Source: Mycolicibacterium gadium (GTDB lineage Bacteria > Actinomycetota > Actinomycetes > Mycobacteriales > Mycobacteriaceae). From it: DNA of 64,000 bases. Made by a program: the position numbers and the translations under genes. Of this stretch, positions 52,481-61,690 are shown one piece after another. The notes below the pieces were generated by a model. It worked only from the letters and a program-made list of their open reading frames with translations, was not told the origin of the DNA and made no database searches. Numbering within the stretch: position 1 is the first letter of the stretch; each line of letters begins with the position of its first letter. The stretch is from the NCBI RefSeq assembly GCF_010728925.1, contig NZ_AP022608.1, forward strand, positions 2,232,001 through 2,296,000. The letters are read 5' to 3'.

Positions 52481-53632
52481 TCACCTCCCGTACGACGGCA
52501 TCTTGTGACCGCGCTGGGCGATCACGTCGCGAAGGACCTCGTTGGTGCCGCCGCCGAACCGCATGAGAGGCGACACCCGGTAGAGGCGCTCGAAAAAACC
52601 GTCCGCGGGTGCGCCCGCACTGCGATGGGCGCGCAGGCCTTCGGGGCCGAGCAGGTCGAGCGCAAGGTCGGCGATCCGCTGCCGCAGCTCGCTGGTGAAG
52701 ATCTTCTCGACGCTGACCTCTACGGAAGGTATGCGTCCGCTGTCGAGCATCGACGCCGCTTCCAGTCCCATCAACCTGGCAACCTCGATATCGGCCTCGG
52801 CCTGCGCCAGCCGCCGGCGAAACACCGGATCGGGATCCCCGGCCAGCGCGGTCAGCTCGTCGAGTGCACGACGTAGGTCGCCCACGTTGATCAGGGCGCC
52901 GCGCTCCAGATCCAGCGCGCCGGTGATGTAGGTCCAGCCCATGTTGAGCTCGCCGATCAGGTTGGTGACCGGCACCCGGACATCGCGGAAGAAGGTCTCG
53001 TTGGTGCGGTAGCCCGACCACGCGTACAGCGGGTGGATCTCGATTCCGGGCGTGTCGATCGGGACTGCGATCACCGAGATGCCGCGATGCCTCGGCGCGT
53101 CCGGGTCGGTGCGCACGCACAGCCACTCGTGGGTGGATCGCTGGGCACCGCTATTCCAGATCTTGGAGCCGTTGATCACCCATTCGTCCCCGTCGCGCAC
53201 CGCACGGGTGCGCAAGCTCGCGAGGTCGGTGCCGGCGTTGGGTTCGGAGTAGCCGAGCGCGAATACGATCTCGCCCCGGGCGATGCCCGGCAGGAACTCC
53301 TTCTTGTTCTGTTCCGTGCCGTGCCGCATGATCATCGGCGCCACCGACGTCACCGTGAGGTCAGGCCCGGGCACGCCGGCGTACTCGAACTCGCTCATCA
53401 GCAGGTGCTGATGCATGGCGGTGAGCCCAAGGCCGCCGTACTCCTTCGGCCAATTGAGCCCGAACCAGCCCCTCTCGCCGATCTTGCGCCGGAATGCCGT
53501 CAGCTCGCCGCCCTGGTGTTCGAGTCCGTGCTCGGCCATCTCTGCCCGTAGTGCCGCGGTGACGTTCTCGTCGAGGAACTGCCGCACTTCGGCCACCCAG
53601 GCTCGCTGCTCGTCGTCGACCTCGAAGTCCAC
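52481..53632 (-). CDS. Acyl-CoA dehydrogenase, full-length partner subunit
   Basis: A 383-aa acyl-CoA dehydrogenase: FALGYSEPNAGTDLASLRTRAVRDGDEW starts at about 118 and is typical of the FAD-binding middle domain; the C-terminal FGGGTNEVLRDVIAQRG (about 359-375) contacts the adenine of FAD. First gene of the seven-gene minus operon, heteromer with the 339-aa subunit expected. GTG 53632 is used because the MDFEV-like start aligns with family N-termini (VDFEVDDEQRAWV). A longer frame upstream contains non-homologous sequence. Confidence 0.9.
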   Translation of the reverse strand: MDFEVDDEQRAWVAEVRQFLDENVTAALRAEMAEHGLEHQGGELTAFRRKIGERGWFGLNWPKEYGGLGLTAMHQHLLMSEFEYAGVPGPDLTVTSVAPMIMRHGTEQNKKEFLPGIARGEIVFALGYSEPNAGTDLASLRTRAVRDGDEWVINGSKIWNSGAQRSTHEWLCVRTDPDAPRHRGISVIAVPIDTPGIEIHPLYAWSGYRTNETFFRDVRVPVTNLIGELNMGWTYITGALDLERGALINVGDLRRALDELTALAGDPDPVFRRRLAQAEADIEVARLMGLEAASMLDSGRIPSVEVSVEKIFTSELRQRIADLALDLLGPEGLRAHRSAGAPADGFFERLYRVSPLMRFGGGTNEVLRDVIAQRGHKMPSYGR

Positions 53633-53763
53633 GCAGGCGACACTATCGAGAAAGTGTTCACACGGCGGGCGAACGCGGGAGTGTGGCGCGCTTTGTCCGG
53701 TCCGAAAATGCTCGTCATCGGCATAGTTCGTCGCCTGGGCATGCGGGTTTGTAGTCTTCGGGG

Positions 53764-55530
53764 ATGCCGTTCGACAACGGCGAGGTCTTCGCCGGCTACG
53801 TGATCCAGCGATTGCTGGGCACCGGTGGCTCGGGAGAGGTCTACCTTGCCCAGCACCCGCGCCTGCCTCGTCAGGACGCACTGAAGGTGCTGTCGCTGGA
53901 CTCGACGGCCGATGACGAGTTTCGGGCACGGTTCAACCGCGAGGCCGAATTGGCGGCGACGTTGTGGCACCCCCACATCGTCGGTGTGCTCGATCGGGGC
54001 GAGTTCAACGGGCGGCTCTGGATCTCGATGGACTACGTGGACGGCACCGACGCGGGCCGATTACTTCGGGAGAACTACGTCGGCGGGATGCCGGAACACG
54101 ACGTCTTTGAGATCGTGACGGCAGTGGCCGATGCGCTCGACTTCGGCCACGAGCGCCGTCTGCTTCATCGCGACGTCAAACCGGAGAACATCCTCGTGAC
54201 GGCGTCCGATGGTCACCGGCGACGGGTGCTGCTGACGGACTTCGGGATCGCCCGCAGGATCGACGACGCCAGCAACCTCACCAACACCAACATCGCGTTG
54301 GGGACGATCAACTATGTGGCGCCCGAACAACTGCTCGGCAAGCCGCTCGACGGCCGGGCGGATCAGTACGCGTTGGCCGCCACGACCTTTCACCTATTGA
54401 CCGGCTCACCGGTCTTTGAGGACCCGAATCCCGCCGTCATAATCAGCCACCATCTGGGCACGACGGCGCCGCGAATTTCGGAGCGTCGACCCGATCTCGC
54501 GCACTTCGACGATGTGCTCGCGCGGGCGCTGTCCAAGGATCCCAACCAGCGCTATGCGACGTGTATGGAGTTCGCTCGCGCGCTGACTCGGCAAGGTCGT
54601 GGCGCCCAAATCGCCCCGCCGGCCAGCGAGACTTCGGATGAGCGTCCCACCACGCAACGTCTCGAGCGTCTCGTCATTCATGGCACCGCGCGAGGGGTGC
54701 AGCGCCGCGCGATCGGCGCCCAGGCCGAAATCGGCCTGCTGTCTTTCCACTTGGTGCCATTCGAACCCGTCGCCGGTCGCCAGGCTCCGGTCCCGGTGGA
54801 GATACAAACGGCGCTCGTCCCCGATCAGCTCACCGACGGAGACGAGGTCGAGGTCAGCGGAATATGGGATGGCGACGGCCTCGACGCGGACACGATCGTC
54901 AACATCTCCGCCGGCCCCAAGCGGCGGCGACCGCAGGTCCCGGCCAAACCAGCCGGCGGCAAAGCGCCGACCAAGGCGCGCAAACGCAGATGGATCCCGA
55001 TCGCGGCACTTCTTGCAGTGATCGTGGTGGTCGCCGGGGCGGTGCTGTACTTCACCACCGCCAGGTCGAGCGGGCCTGGGCCGATCGTCAAACCGGAGAG
55101 CGCGACCGTCTTCGCCCCCGGCGGTTCACCCGACAACCCGCAAGACGCGGGCAAGGCGATCGACGGCAATCCCGACACCGCGTGGACGACGGTCACCTAT
55201 CGCGACGCCGTACCCTTCCCGACCTTTATCGAGGGTCAGGGTTTGATGCTGCACCTGTCCGAACCGACTGCACTGAGCGCGGTCACCATCGACATCTCCA
55301 GCACTGGAACCGAAGTGCAGATCCGCTCGTCGCCGACCGAGCAGCCCGCCGCGTTGTCCGACACCACCGAGCTGACACCCACTACGACTTTGCAGCCGGG
55401 ACAGAACCGCATCGACGTGCGCGACGAAACGAAGACATCCAATGTGCTGGTGTGGATCTCCAAATTGGGTACGACGGACGGAAAGAGTCGCACGGAAATC
55501 TCGGAGGTCACGCTGCAGGCTGCCGGCTGA
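53764..55530 (+). CDS. Membrane Ser/Thr protein kinase with an extracellular discoidin-like domain
   Basis: A 588-aa Hanks-type kinase. The kinase domain (about 8-275) has [17 protein letters not shown] (Lys), [15 protein letters not shown] and APEQ motifs and looks active. A beta-rich domain (about 305-380) follows, then one transmembrane helix (about 415-437) and an extracellular domain (about 450-588) starting [19 protein letters not shown], a discoidin/F5-8C-like carbohydrate-binding pattern. The extracellular part recalls the domain behind MurJ of M. tuberculosis (Rv3910). A sensor of cell-wall sugars is a natural guess. Confidence 0.9.
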   Translation: MPFDNGEVFAGYVIQRLLGTGGSGEVYLAQHPRLPRQDALKVLSLDSTADDEFRARFNREAELAATLWHPHIVGVLDRGEFNGRLWISMDYVDGTDAGRLLRENYVGGMPEHDVFEIVTAVADALDFGHERRLLHRDVKPENILVTASDGHRRRVLLTDFGIARRIDDASNLTNTNIALGTINYVAPEQLLGKPLDGRADQYALAATTFHLLTGSPVFEDPNPAVIISHHLGTTAPRISERRPDLAHFDDVLARALSKDPNQRYATCMEFARALTRQGRGAQIAPPASETSDERPTTQRLERLVIHGTARGVQRRAIGAQAEIGLLSFHLVPFEPVAGRQAPVPVEIQTALVPDQLTDGDEVEVSGIWDGDGLDADTIVNISAGPKRRRPQVPAKPAGGKAPTKARKRRWIPIAALLAVIVVVAGAVLYFTTARSSGPGPIVKPESATVFAPGGSPDNPQDAGKAIDGNPDTAWTTVTYRDAVPFPTFIEGQGLMLHLSEPTALSAVTIDISSTGTEVQIRSSPTEQPAALSDTTELTPTTTLQPGQNRIDVRDETKTSNVLVWISKLGTTDGKSRTEISEVTLQAAG

Positions 55531-55540
55531 GTTTCGCCTC

Positions 55541-55561
55541 GCGGCGGGCTTTCTCCGCCGC
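55541..55561 (+). terminator. Hairpin after the Ser/Thr kinase
   Basis: A 7-bp stem (GCGGCGG / CCGCCGC) with a 7-nt loop lies 11 bp beyond the kinase stop, before the next gene. No T tract. Confidence 0.5.
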
Positions 55562-55592
55562 CTGGAACAGAAATTTGGCTAAGGTCCATGCC

Positions 55593-56519
55593 ATGGGCAT
55601 TCGCCTCGGATTACAGATCGGCAACTTCAGTTACGGCACAACGGTAGAACAGCTCTTTCCCACCGTCATAGCCCAAGCGCGGGAGGCTGAATCCGCGGGA
55701 TTCGACTCAGTGTTTCTAATGGACCACTTCTATCAGCTCCCGCAGGCGGGATCTCCGGACCAGCCGATGTTGGAGGCCTATACGGCCTTGGGTGCCCTGG
55801 CTGTCGCAACGGAGCGGGTCCAGTTGGGAACGTTGGTCACCGGAAACAGCTACCGCAATCCGACCTTATTGGCCAAGGCGGTGACGACGCTGGACATCGT
55901 TAGCCAAGGCCGCGCAGTCCTGGGAATCGGAACCGGTTGGTTCGAGTATGAGCATCTTTCGCTCGGATTCGACTTCGGCTCCTTTACCGACCGTTTCAAC
56001 CGACTTGATGAAGCACTGCAGATCGTCTTGCCCATGATCCGGGGCGAGCGACCGACGTTCTCGGGCAAGTGGTACCAAACGGTGGAGGCAATGGCCGAGC
56101 CTCGCTTTCGCCCTCATATTCCGTTGTTGATCGGTGGCAGCGGCGAGAAGAAGACCATTCCGTTGGCAGCCCGCGCTTTTGACCATCTCAACATCCTTGC
56201 TGGCTTCGATGAGCTGCCACACAAAGTGCAGGTGGTCAGGCAGCGCTGCGAGGAGATCGGACGGGATCCGGCCACGCTGGAAACCAGCGCGCTGGTCCCC
56301 GCGTTGATCGGGGACGGACTGTCCCCAGAGATGCTTCCGGCTGAGGTGAGTCAGCAAGCGGTCGCCGGCAACCCGCGGGAAGTCGTTGAGCAGATCAAAA
56401 CCAATGTACTTGACGCCGGTGTTGACGGCGTAATACTCAGCCCGGCAACGCAACTGGGCTATACCCCGGGACTGATCACGGAGGTCGGTGAACTGCTCAG
56501 GCCGCTCGTCAGCGCGTGA
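55593..56519 (+). CDS. LLM-class F420-dependent oxidoreductase
   Basis: A 308-aa luciferase-like monooxygenase-fold enzyme. It starts MGIRLGLQIGNFSYG, has GFDSVFLMDHFYQLP (about 37-51), GTLVTGNSYRNPTLLAKAVTTLD (about 83-105), LGIGTGWFEYEH (about 115-126) and IPLLIGGSGEKKT (about 180-192), typical of F420-binding mycobacterial members. Substrate unknown. No clear strong ribosome binding site; ATG 55593 is the only good start. Confidence 0.87.
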   Translation: MGIRLGLQIGNFSYGTTVEQLFPTVIAQAREAESAGFDSVFLMDHFYQLPQAGSPDQPMLEAYTALGALAVATERVQLGTLVTGNSYRNPTLLAKAVTTLDIVSQGRAVLGIGTGWFEYEHLSLGFDFGSFTDRFNRLDEALQIVLPMIRGERPTFSGKWYQTVEAMAEPRFRPHIPLLIGGSGEKKTIPLAARAFDHLNILAGFDELPHKVQVVRQRCEEIGRDPATLETSALVPALIGDGLSPEMLPAEVSQQAVAGNPREVVEQIKTNVLDAGVDGVILSPATQLGYTPGLITEVGELLRPLVSA

Positions 56520-56534
56520 CCCACGGGTGAACCG

Positions 56535-57371
56535 TCAACGCGTGGTCGCCTTCTCGCCGTCCGGCCAGTCGCACCCGGTCAGCTCGGTGGACAGTCTCCA
56601 GAGTTCCGCCGCGCGAATGGGGTCGCGCGCCTTCGTCAACGGCACGGTGACCCGCGGCTTCCCCCATTGCTTGAACGCAGGGGCGAAATACGTTCCGCTG
56701 GGCAAGTCGGTGCTCGTGGCTTGAACTGCGCTGCGGGCGGCCTGCGGCAGACTCTGCGAAGTCCACGTCAACGCGGCAGGCCGACGGTCGACAATCCACT
56801 TGACCGCGCCGGTGCTGTAACGCGTGATGTCGGTGGCGGCCTGACCCGGATTGGCCGCATAGGCACGAACCCCGCGGCGAGCCAACTCGTTGATGAACAA
56901 CATCATCGCGAGTTTGGATTCCGCATATGCCGCCATCGAGGAATAGCGTCGATGATTCCAGTTCAGGTCATCGAGATGAAGACGCCCGAATGCATAGTTG
57001 GTACTCACCACCGAGACCACCCGATCCCTGATTCTGTTGCCGAGCAGACATGTCAGAGCGAAGTGACCGAGATGGTTTGTGCCCATGTGGGCCTCAAAGC
57101 CATCGACGGTTCGAGTAAGCGGAATCCCGAATACGGCCGCGTTATTGATCAACACGTCCACCGGCTGCATCGAATTGGCGAAAGCCACGACGCTGGACAG
57201 GTCGGCGAGATCCAGAAATTTGACGTCTACGTCGCCGGTCATCTCCGTCAACGCCTCTTCGGCTTTCGCGAGAGTCCGACACGCGATGGTCACCTGATGT
57301 CCGTCGGCCGCCAGCGATGCAGCGATGCCCTTGCCGATTCCACTGTTGCCGCCCGTCACGATGACCCGCAC
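56535..57371 (-). CDS. SDR-family oxidoreductase (retinol dehydrogenase-like)
   Basis: A 278-aa atypical-length SDR: TGGNSGIGKGIA (about 6-17), ACRT for NADP (about 30), NNAAVFG (about 74-80), catalytic YAESK (about 143-147). Long C-terminal extension as in the retinol-dehydrogenase/WW-domain-oxidoreductase group. GTG 57371 begins with the cofactor strand (VRVIVTGG). Convergent with the LLM enzyme (15 bp gap). Substrate unknown. Confidence 0.85.
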   Translation of the reverse strand: MRVIVTGGNSGIGKGIAASLAADGHQVTIACRTLAKAEEALTEMTGDVDVKFLDLADLSSVVAFANSMQPVDVLINNAAVFGIPLTRTVDGFEAHMGTNHLGHFALTCLLGNRIRDRVVSVVSTNYAFGRLHLDDLNWNHRRYSSMAAYAESKLAMMLFINELARRGVRAYAANPGQAATDITRYSTGAVKWIVDRRPAALTWTSQSLPQAARSAVQATSTDLPSGTYFAPAFKQWGKPRVTVPLTKARDPIRAAELWRLSTELTGCDWPDGEKATTR

Positions 57372-57579
57372 AAGAGCATTGTCGTCGGCGGCGCGTATAC
57401 CGGGACCTATTTGAGAACAAATATTCGGTTCGGCACGATGGCCTTGCGTCCCGACGCGCACGTTCGGCGAGATGAACCAGGGCGGGGTTCCGATTTGCGG
57501 ACGGCCCTCTCATCGAACACATCGACAAATGCGGTCCTTGGGGTGCCCGCCCGCCGACGCACCAGGTAGACAAGAAGCG

Positions 57580-58332
57580 ATGCCGAACAAAGATGTCGAC
57601 CGCCGCCTGAGCCCGCTGCCGTCTGTCGGCTACGTCTACCGCACGTCGTGGCCCGTCCCGACCGGCGACATCGGCAGTCAGCTGCAGCTCCGCCTGGACG
57701 GGGTGGCCCGCTACATCCAGGAAGTCGGTGCGGAGAATCTGCTCGACGCGGGCGAGGCCGAGGAACATCCGCACTGGCTGGTGCAACGCACGGTGATTGA
57801 TGTCATCGAACCGATCGAATGGCCCAACGAGGTGTCCTTCAGCCGTTGGTGCTCTGCGCTGTCGACTCGGTGGTGCACCATGCGGGTCGACCTTGTTGGA
57901 AACGAGGGTGGCCGCATCGAAACCGAGGGCTTCTGGATCGCGATCAACGAGCGCACCCTCACACCGCAGCGGGTCTCCGACAGCCTGATCGAGAAGTTCG
58001 CGAGCACCACCACTGAACACCGCCTCAAGTGGCGACCATGGCTCACCAACCCGGACCACTTTGACGTCGTCACGCCATTCGCGTTGCGCCGCACCGACAT
58101 CGACGTGTTCGAGCACGTCACCAACACCGCCTACTGGCACGCCATCCATGAGGTGATGGCCGAAGCGCCCGACGTGTGCCGCGCTCCGTACCGCGCTGTG
58201 GTCGAGTACCGGCGGCCGATCCAGTACGGCGAAGACGTCAGCCTGCGCTGGGCGCGTCGCGATGACGACGTGCACATCGCGATCGGCGTGGACGACGAGG
58301 TGCGCGCCGCAGCACTGCTGCGCAGACTCTGA
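57580..58332 (+). CDS. Acyl-[ACP] thioesterase, double hotdog
   Basis: A 250-aa protein of the FatA/acyl-ACP thioesterase family, with two hotdog folds: domain 1 about 10-135 (QLQLRLDGVARYIQEVGAEN; WLVQRTVIDV) and domain 2 about 150-250 (RRTDIDVFEHVTNTAYWHAIHE). Would release fatty acids from ACP or hydrolyse acyl-CoA. AAGAAGCG precedes the ATG, no strong ribosome binding site. The 209-bp gap upstream contains AT-rich promoter-like sequence. Confidence 0.87.
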   Translation: MPNKDVDRRLSPLPSVGYVYRTSWPVPTGDIGSQLQLRLDGVARYIQEVGAENLLDAGEAEEHPHWLVQRTVIDVIEPIEWPNEVSFSRWCSALSTRWCTMRVDLVGNEGGRIETEGFWIAINERTLTPQRVSDSLIEKFASTTTEHRLKWRPWLTNPDHFDVVTPFALRRTDIDVFEHVTNTAYWHAIHEVMAEAPDVCRAPYRAVVEYRRPIQYGEDVSLRWARRDDDVHIAIGVDDEVRAAALLRRL

Positions 58333-58338
58333 GCCGGG

Positions 58339-59028
58339 TTACGGCAGCGCGCGTAGCGTCGGCCGTTTCGAGCTCGCACCCTTCAGCGCGACGAGAGTCT
58401 CCTCGGAGGGCGGCGCCGCAAGTAGAGCGACGAAGCCGTCGAGAAGCGCACTGACATGCACGGCATACGAGGGCACGGGCAGGCCGACCAGGCGCGCGCG
58501 ATGGCGATCGGCACAAGCGTGGACGCACATCGAGGACACATCGTGGATGCGATTGTCGCGCAGCGGTTGCGGCACGTGCTCGATCAGTGCGCCGACCCTG
58601 TCGACGTAGTTTTGGTGTGAGTTCCGATGCGTATCAGGCAACGACGTCAGCGGATTGACCGAATAGTCGTATCGCAGCAGCTGCTCGAGGAACGGTAGAT
58701 AGAAACATGTTTCGTCTTCGGCCAGCTCGATCAACGGAAGTTGGTGCGCCTCGACGATGGCCCGCAGATCATCAGATAGCGTACGGGCTTCCAAGAGCTG
58801 TCGACGTCGGGTCAGATGCTCGAGTCGGTTGAGCAGAATCGCCTGGACAAGGCCTTCCTTGGACCCGAAGTGATACTGCACGGCCGACTTGTTCGCCATC
58901 CCCGCCTCGGTGCCGATCTGGCGGAGCGGAACCCCGTCGAGGCCGCGCTGTGCAAACAACCGCTCCGCGGTGAGCACGAGCTGCTGTTTGGCCGACGGCT
59001 CCACCGGCACGGGTTCGGACGTGGACAT
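58339..59028 (-). CDS. TetR-family transcriptional regulator
   Basis: A 229-aa TetR repressor. The N-terminal HTH (about 14-65) reads AERLFAQRGLDGVPLRQIGTEAGMANKSAVQYHFGSKEGL; the rest is a helical ligand domain. Divergent from a carboxymuconolactone-decarboxylase-like gene with a palindrome between them, so it probably represses that three-gene unit and itself. Ligand unknown. Confidence 0.9.
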   Translation of the reverse strand: MSTSEPVPVEPSAKQQLVLTAERLFAQRGLDGVPLRQIGTEAGMANKSAVQYHFGSKEGLVQAILLNRLEHLTRRRQLLEARTLSDDLRAIVEAHQLPLIELAEDETCFYLPFLEQLLRYDYSVNPLTSLPDTHRNSHQNYVDRVGALIEHVPQPLRDNRIHDVSSMCVHACADRHRARLVGLPVPSYAVHVSALLDGFVALLAAPPSEETLVALKGASSKRPTLRALP

Positions 59029-59046
59029 GGGCCCAGAATTTCACAC

Positions 59047-59063
59047 TGGACGAATTAAGTCCA
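59047..59063. promoter_or_regulatory. Putative TetR operator
   Basis: TGGAC-N7-GTCCA inverted repeat (59047-59063) between the divergent TetR gene (start 59028) and the gene starting near 59101; a third half site AGTCCA follows at 59078-59083. Typical position for a TetR operator. Confidence 0.6.
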
Positions 59064-59100
59064 TCGCCTTAGAGTTCAGTCCACAGATTTGCAACAGAGA

Positions 59101-59832
59101 GTGGTGCACGTGGAGACCTACCAAGACGTCATGGTCGCCGACCCGGTCTTCGGACCGGTGTGGGCGCGGCCCGGTCTGAGCGGGCGCGACCGCCGATTCG
59201 TCACGCTGACGTGCGTGTGCGCGTCGGAGAGTGTGGGCGACATGAACGACCACGTATACGCCGCGTTGGCGAGCGGTGACATCACCTATGACGAGCTGCT
59301 GGAGTTCGTCCTGCACTTCGCGGTGTACTGCGGATGGCCACGCGGGTCGGAGGCAGAGGGGGCGGTGCGATCGCAGTTCGCCCGTCTCACGGCCGAACGA
59401 GGCGAGAACGTCCCACCGCGTTCGGATCTCCCGCTGGAATCCTTGGGACCGAACGATCACGGGCGTCGTCTCGACGAAGGCGAGAAGTGCTTCGTGGACG
59501 TGAATCTGCTACCCGCGCCGCCGCGGGATTCGCCGTACTTCCAGGCAGGCATTCTGGCGTTCGTTTTCGGCCACCTCTGGCAGCGCCCCAACCTCGGCCG
59601 CCGAGAGCGCCGATTGATCACGGTGGCCGCCGTCGGCGTATCCGGGGCACTCGGTCCGATCTATTCGCATGTGGGATCAGCACTGGAGTCGGGTGACATC
59701 AGTCGTTCGGAAATGGACGAGGTGATCCTGCAATTCTCCGCGTACGCGGGGTTCCCCAAAGGCCGTGTTCTGCAGAAGGCTGCCAGCGATTCGTGGCAGC
59801 GGATATCAGCGTCCAACCAAGAAGGGCAGTGA
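59101..59832 (+). CDS. Carboxymuconolactone decarboxylase family protein, two domains
   Basis: A protein of about 243 aa with two AhpD/CMD-like repeats: about 20-95 (GLSGRDRRFVTLTCVCASES ... LASGDITYDELLEFVLHFAVYCGWP) and 150-235 (LGRRERRLITVAAVGVSG ... LESGDISRSEMDEVILQFSAYAGFP). No CxxC redox pair is present, so a decarboxylase-type or binding role is more likely than peroxidase. Several GTG starts (59101, 59104, 59110) are possible. Three bp before a mycofactocin-type SDR. Confidence 0.87.
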   Translation: MVHVETYQDVMVADPVFGPVWARPGLSGRDRRFVTLTCVCASESVGDMNDHVYAALASGDITYDELLEFVLHFAVYCGWPRGSEAEGAVRSQFARLTAERGENVPPRSDLPLESLGPNDHGRRLDEGEKCFVDVNLLPAPPRDSPYFQAGILAFVFGHLWQRPNLGRRERRLITVAAVGVSGALGPIYSHVGSALESGDISRSEMDEVILQFSAYAGFPKGRVLQKAASDSWQRISASNQEGQ

Positions 59833-59835
59833 ACA

Positions 59836-60669
59836 GTGTCGACATCACTCGAGCAGAAAGTCGCTTTCATCACCGGGGTAGCGCGAGGCCAGGGTCGCAG
59901 CCACGCAGTGCGATTGGCGCGTGAGGGCGCGAACATCATTGGCATCGACATCTGCGCAGACATCGCCGCCAACCACTACCCGATGGCATCGCGCGAAGAA
60001 CTAGACGCGACGGTCGATCTCGTCGAGCAGGCCGGCGGGAAAATGCTTGGGACAGTGGCGGACGTGCGCGATTTCGACGCCGTCAAGGCAGCAGTGGACG
60101 CGGGAGTGGAATTCTTCGGACGCCTCGACATCGTGTTGGCCAACGCGGGCATCTCGCCCCTGGCGTTCCGCGAGCTGAGCATCGAAGAAGAACTCGAGCA
60201 GTGGCGAGCGGTGACCGCCGTCAACCTGGACGGTTCCTACCACGCTGCGTTCGCATGTATCCCGCACCTCATCGCCGGTAACCGGGGTGGCGTGATCATC
60301 TTCACCAGTTCCACCGCCGGACTGAGGGGTTTCGGCGGCGTCCAGGGGGGTGGTCTCGGTTATGCAGCATCCAAGCACGGCATCGTGGGACTCATGCGCA
60401 CACTCGCGAACGGATTGGCGCCGTTGAGCATTCGTGTGAACACAGTGCATCCGACTGCGGTCAACACGATGATGGCGACAAACCCGGTGATGACCGAGTT
60501 CTTGGAGAACTATCCCGGGGGTGGTCCGCACCTGCAGAACCCGATGCCTGTCGAGATGCTCGAGCCAGAAGACATCAGCGCCGCTATCGCGTATCTGGTA
60601 TCCGACGAAGCCAAATACGTGACCGGCGTGACGTTCCCGGTTGACGCCGGCTTCTGCAACAAGCTCTGA
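59836..60669 (+). CDS. Mycofactocin-coupled SDR family oxidoreductase
   Basis: A 277-aa SDR of the subgroup with a non-exchangeable nicotinamide cofactor handled by mycofactocin. It shows ITGVARGQGRSHAVRLAREGANIIGIDIC at the start, the family insertion (ADIAANHYPMASREELDATVDLVEQAG, about 34-60), NAGI, SST and YAASK (about 177-181). GTG 59836 with GAAGGG upstream. Oxidises an alcohol of unknown identity; position in a TetR-controlled unit with a second similar SDR suggests two steps on a cyclic or terpenoid alcohol. Confidence 0.9.
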   Translation: MSTSLEQKVAFITGVARGQGRSHAVRLAREGANIIGIDICADIAANHYPMASREELDATVDLVEQAGGKMLGTVADVRDFDAVKAAVDAGVEFFGRLDIVLANAGISPLAFRELSIEEELEQWRAVTAVNLDGSYHAAFACIPHLIAGNRGGVIIFTSSTAGLRGFGGVQGGGLGYAASKHGIVGLMRTLANGLAPLSIRVNTVHPTAVNTMMATNPVMTEFLENYPGGGPHLQNPMPVEMLEPEDISAAIAYLVSDEAKYVTGVTFPVDAGFCNKL

Positions 60670-60671
60670 CC

Positions 60672-61490
60672 GTGGCCGGCAATGAAACGGTCGGCCGCGT
60701 GGCCGACAAACGGATCGTGGTCACCGGCGCGGCCCGCGGCATGGGCCGCAGCCATGCCATCCGGCTCGCCGAAGAAGGCGCAGACCTCGTACTGGTCGAC
60801 ATCTGCGCTCCCATAGACGAATTGGACTACCCGCTGTCGACCGAAGCCGATTTGGAGGAGACGGCACGCCTGGTTCGTGAACACGGCCGCACGGCGATCA
60901 CATGCGTGGCGGATGTGCGCGACGAGGACGCGATGAAAGGCGCCGTCGACGCGGCAGCCGAAGAACTGGGCGGTCTGGACGCCGCCGTCGCCAACGCCGG
61001 CGTCCTCACGGTAGGCACCTGGGATGTCACGACGGCAGAACAGTGGCGCGTCGTGGTCGACGTGAACCTCATCGGGGTCTGGAACACCTGCGCCGCGGTG
61101 ATCCCCCATCTGGTCGAACAGGGCGGCGGCAGTCTGGTGAACATCAGCTCGTCTGCGGGCGTCAAGGGCACACCGTTGCATGTCCCCTACACAGCCTCCA
61201 AACACGGTATCGTCGGCATGTCACGCGCCTTGGCCAATGAGCTTGCCGCACAAAGTATTCGGGTCAACACAGTTCATCCGACCGGGGTGATGACCGGCAT
61301 GGCACCGCCATCGATGCACGACCAGATGACCTCACGGACCGACCTTGTCCCCCTCTTTCTCAACGCGCTGCCCGCCGCGCTAATCGAAGCCGTCGATGTC
61401 AGCAACGCGGTGCTGTTTCTCATCTCCGATGAGTCTCGCTACGTGACCGGGTTGGAGTTCAAGGTCGACGCAGGCGTGTCAATCAGATAG
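60672..61490 (+). CDS. Mycofactocin-coupled SDR family oxidoreductase, second copy
   Basis: A 272-aa SDR similar in design to the preceding gene: VTGAARGMGRSHAIRLAEEGADLVLVDICAPI with the insertion ELDYPLSTEADLEETARLVREHG (about 41-63), NAGVL, SSS and YTASK (about 174-178). GTG start 2 bp after the previous stop. A hairpin overlapping its stop ends the unit. Confidence 0.9.
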   Translation: MAGNETVGRVADKRIVVTGAARGMGRSHAIRLAEEGADLVLVDICAPIDELDYPLSTEADLEETARLVREHGRTAITCVADVRDEDAMKGAVDAAAEELGGLDAAVANAGVLTVGTWDVTTAEQWRVVVDVNLIGVWNTCAAVIPHLVEQGGGSLVNISSSAGVKGTPLHVPYTASKHGIVGMSRALANELAAQSIRVNTVHPTGVMTGMAPPSMHDQMTSRTDLVPLFLNALPAALIEAVDVSNAVLFLISDESRYVTGLEFKVDAGVSIR

Positions 61491-61509
61491 GTGCCTCGGG
61501 CGGCACCTA
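61488..61509 (+). terminator. Hairpin terminator overlapping the stop of the second mycofactocin SDR
   Basis: A perfect 8-bp stem (TAGGTGCC / GGCACCTA) with a 6-nt loop begins with the stop codon TAG itself. No T tract. The following 200 bp to the next gene hold nothing recognisable. Confidence 0.6.
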
Positions 61510-61690
61510 CCAACACGTCTAGCCCGGCACCGGACAGGTGAACTTCAGCACTGAGATAGCCGGGAGCCGGAGATCGAGCTTGCGGTGAGCAGTAGCGTTG
61601 AGGCGCAACGGGAATGGGCATCTACTGACGGTCGACAAGCGTCGCGCCACCCTGATGGAGCTGGCCGACACCGTTGTGGCTGCCGCTGCG

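Noticed and set aside
52481..53929. N-terminal extension of the acyl-CoA dehydrogenase up to 53929
   Set aside because: The first 99 codons are Arg/Pro/Ser-rich and would overlap the start of the divergent kinase gene; family-like sequence begins at 53632.
61439..61621. 60-codon frame antisense to the end of the second mycofactocin SDR
   Set aside because: Overlaps the terminator hairpin and SDR 3' end; no start signal and no similarity recognised.
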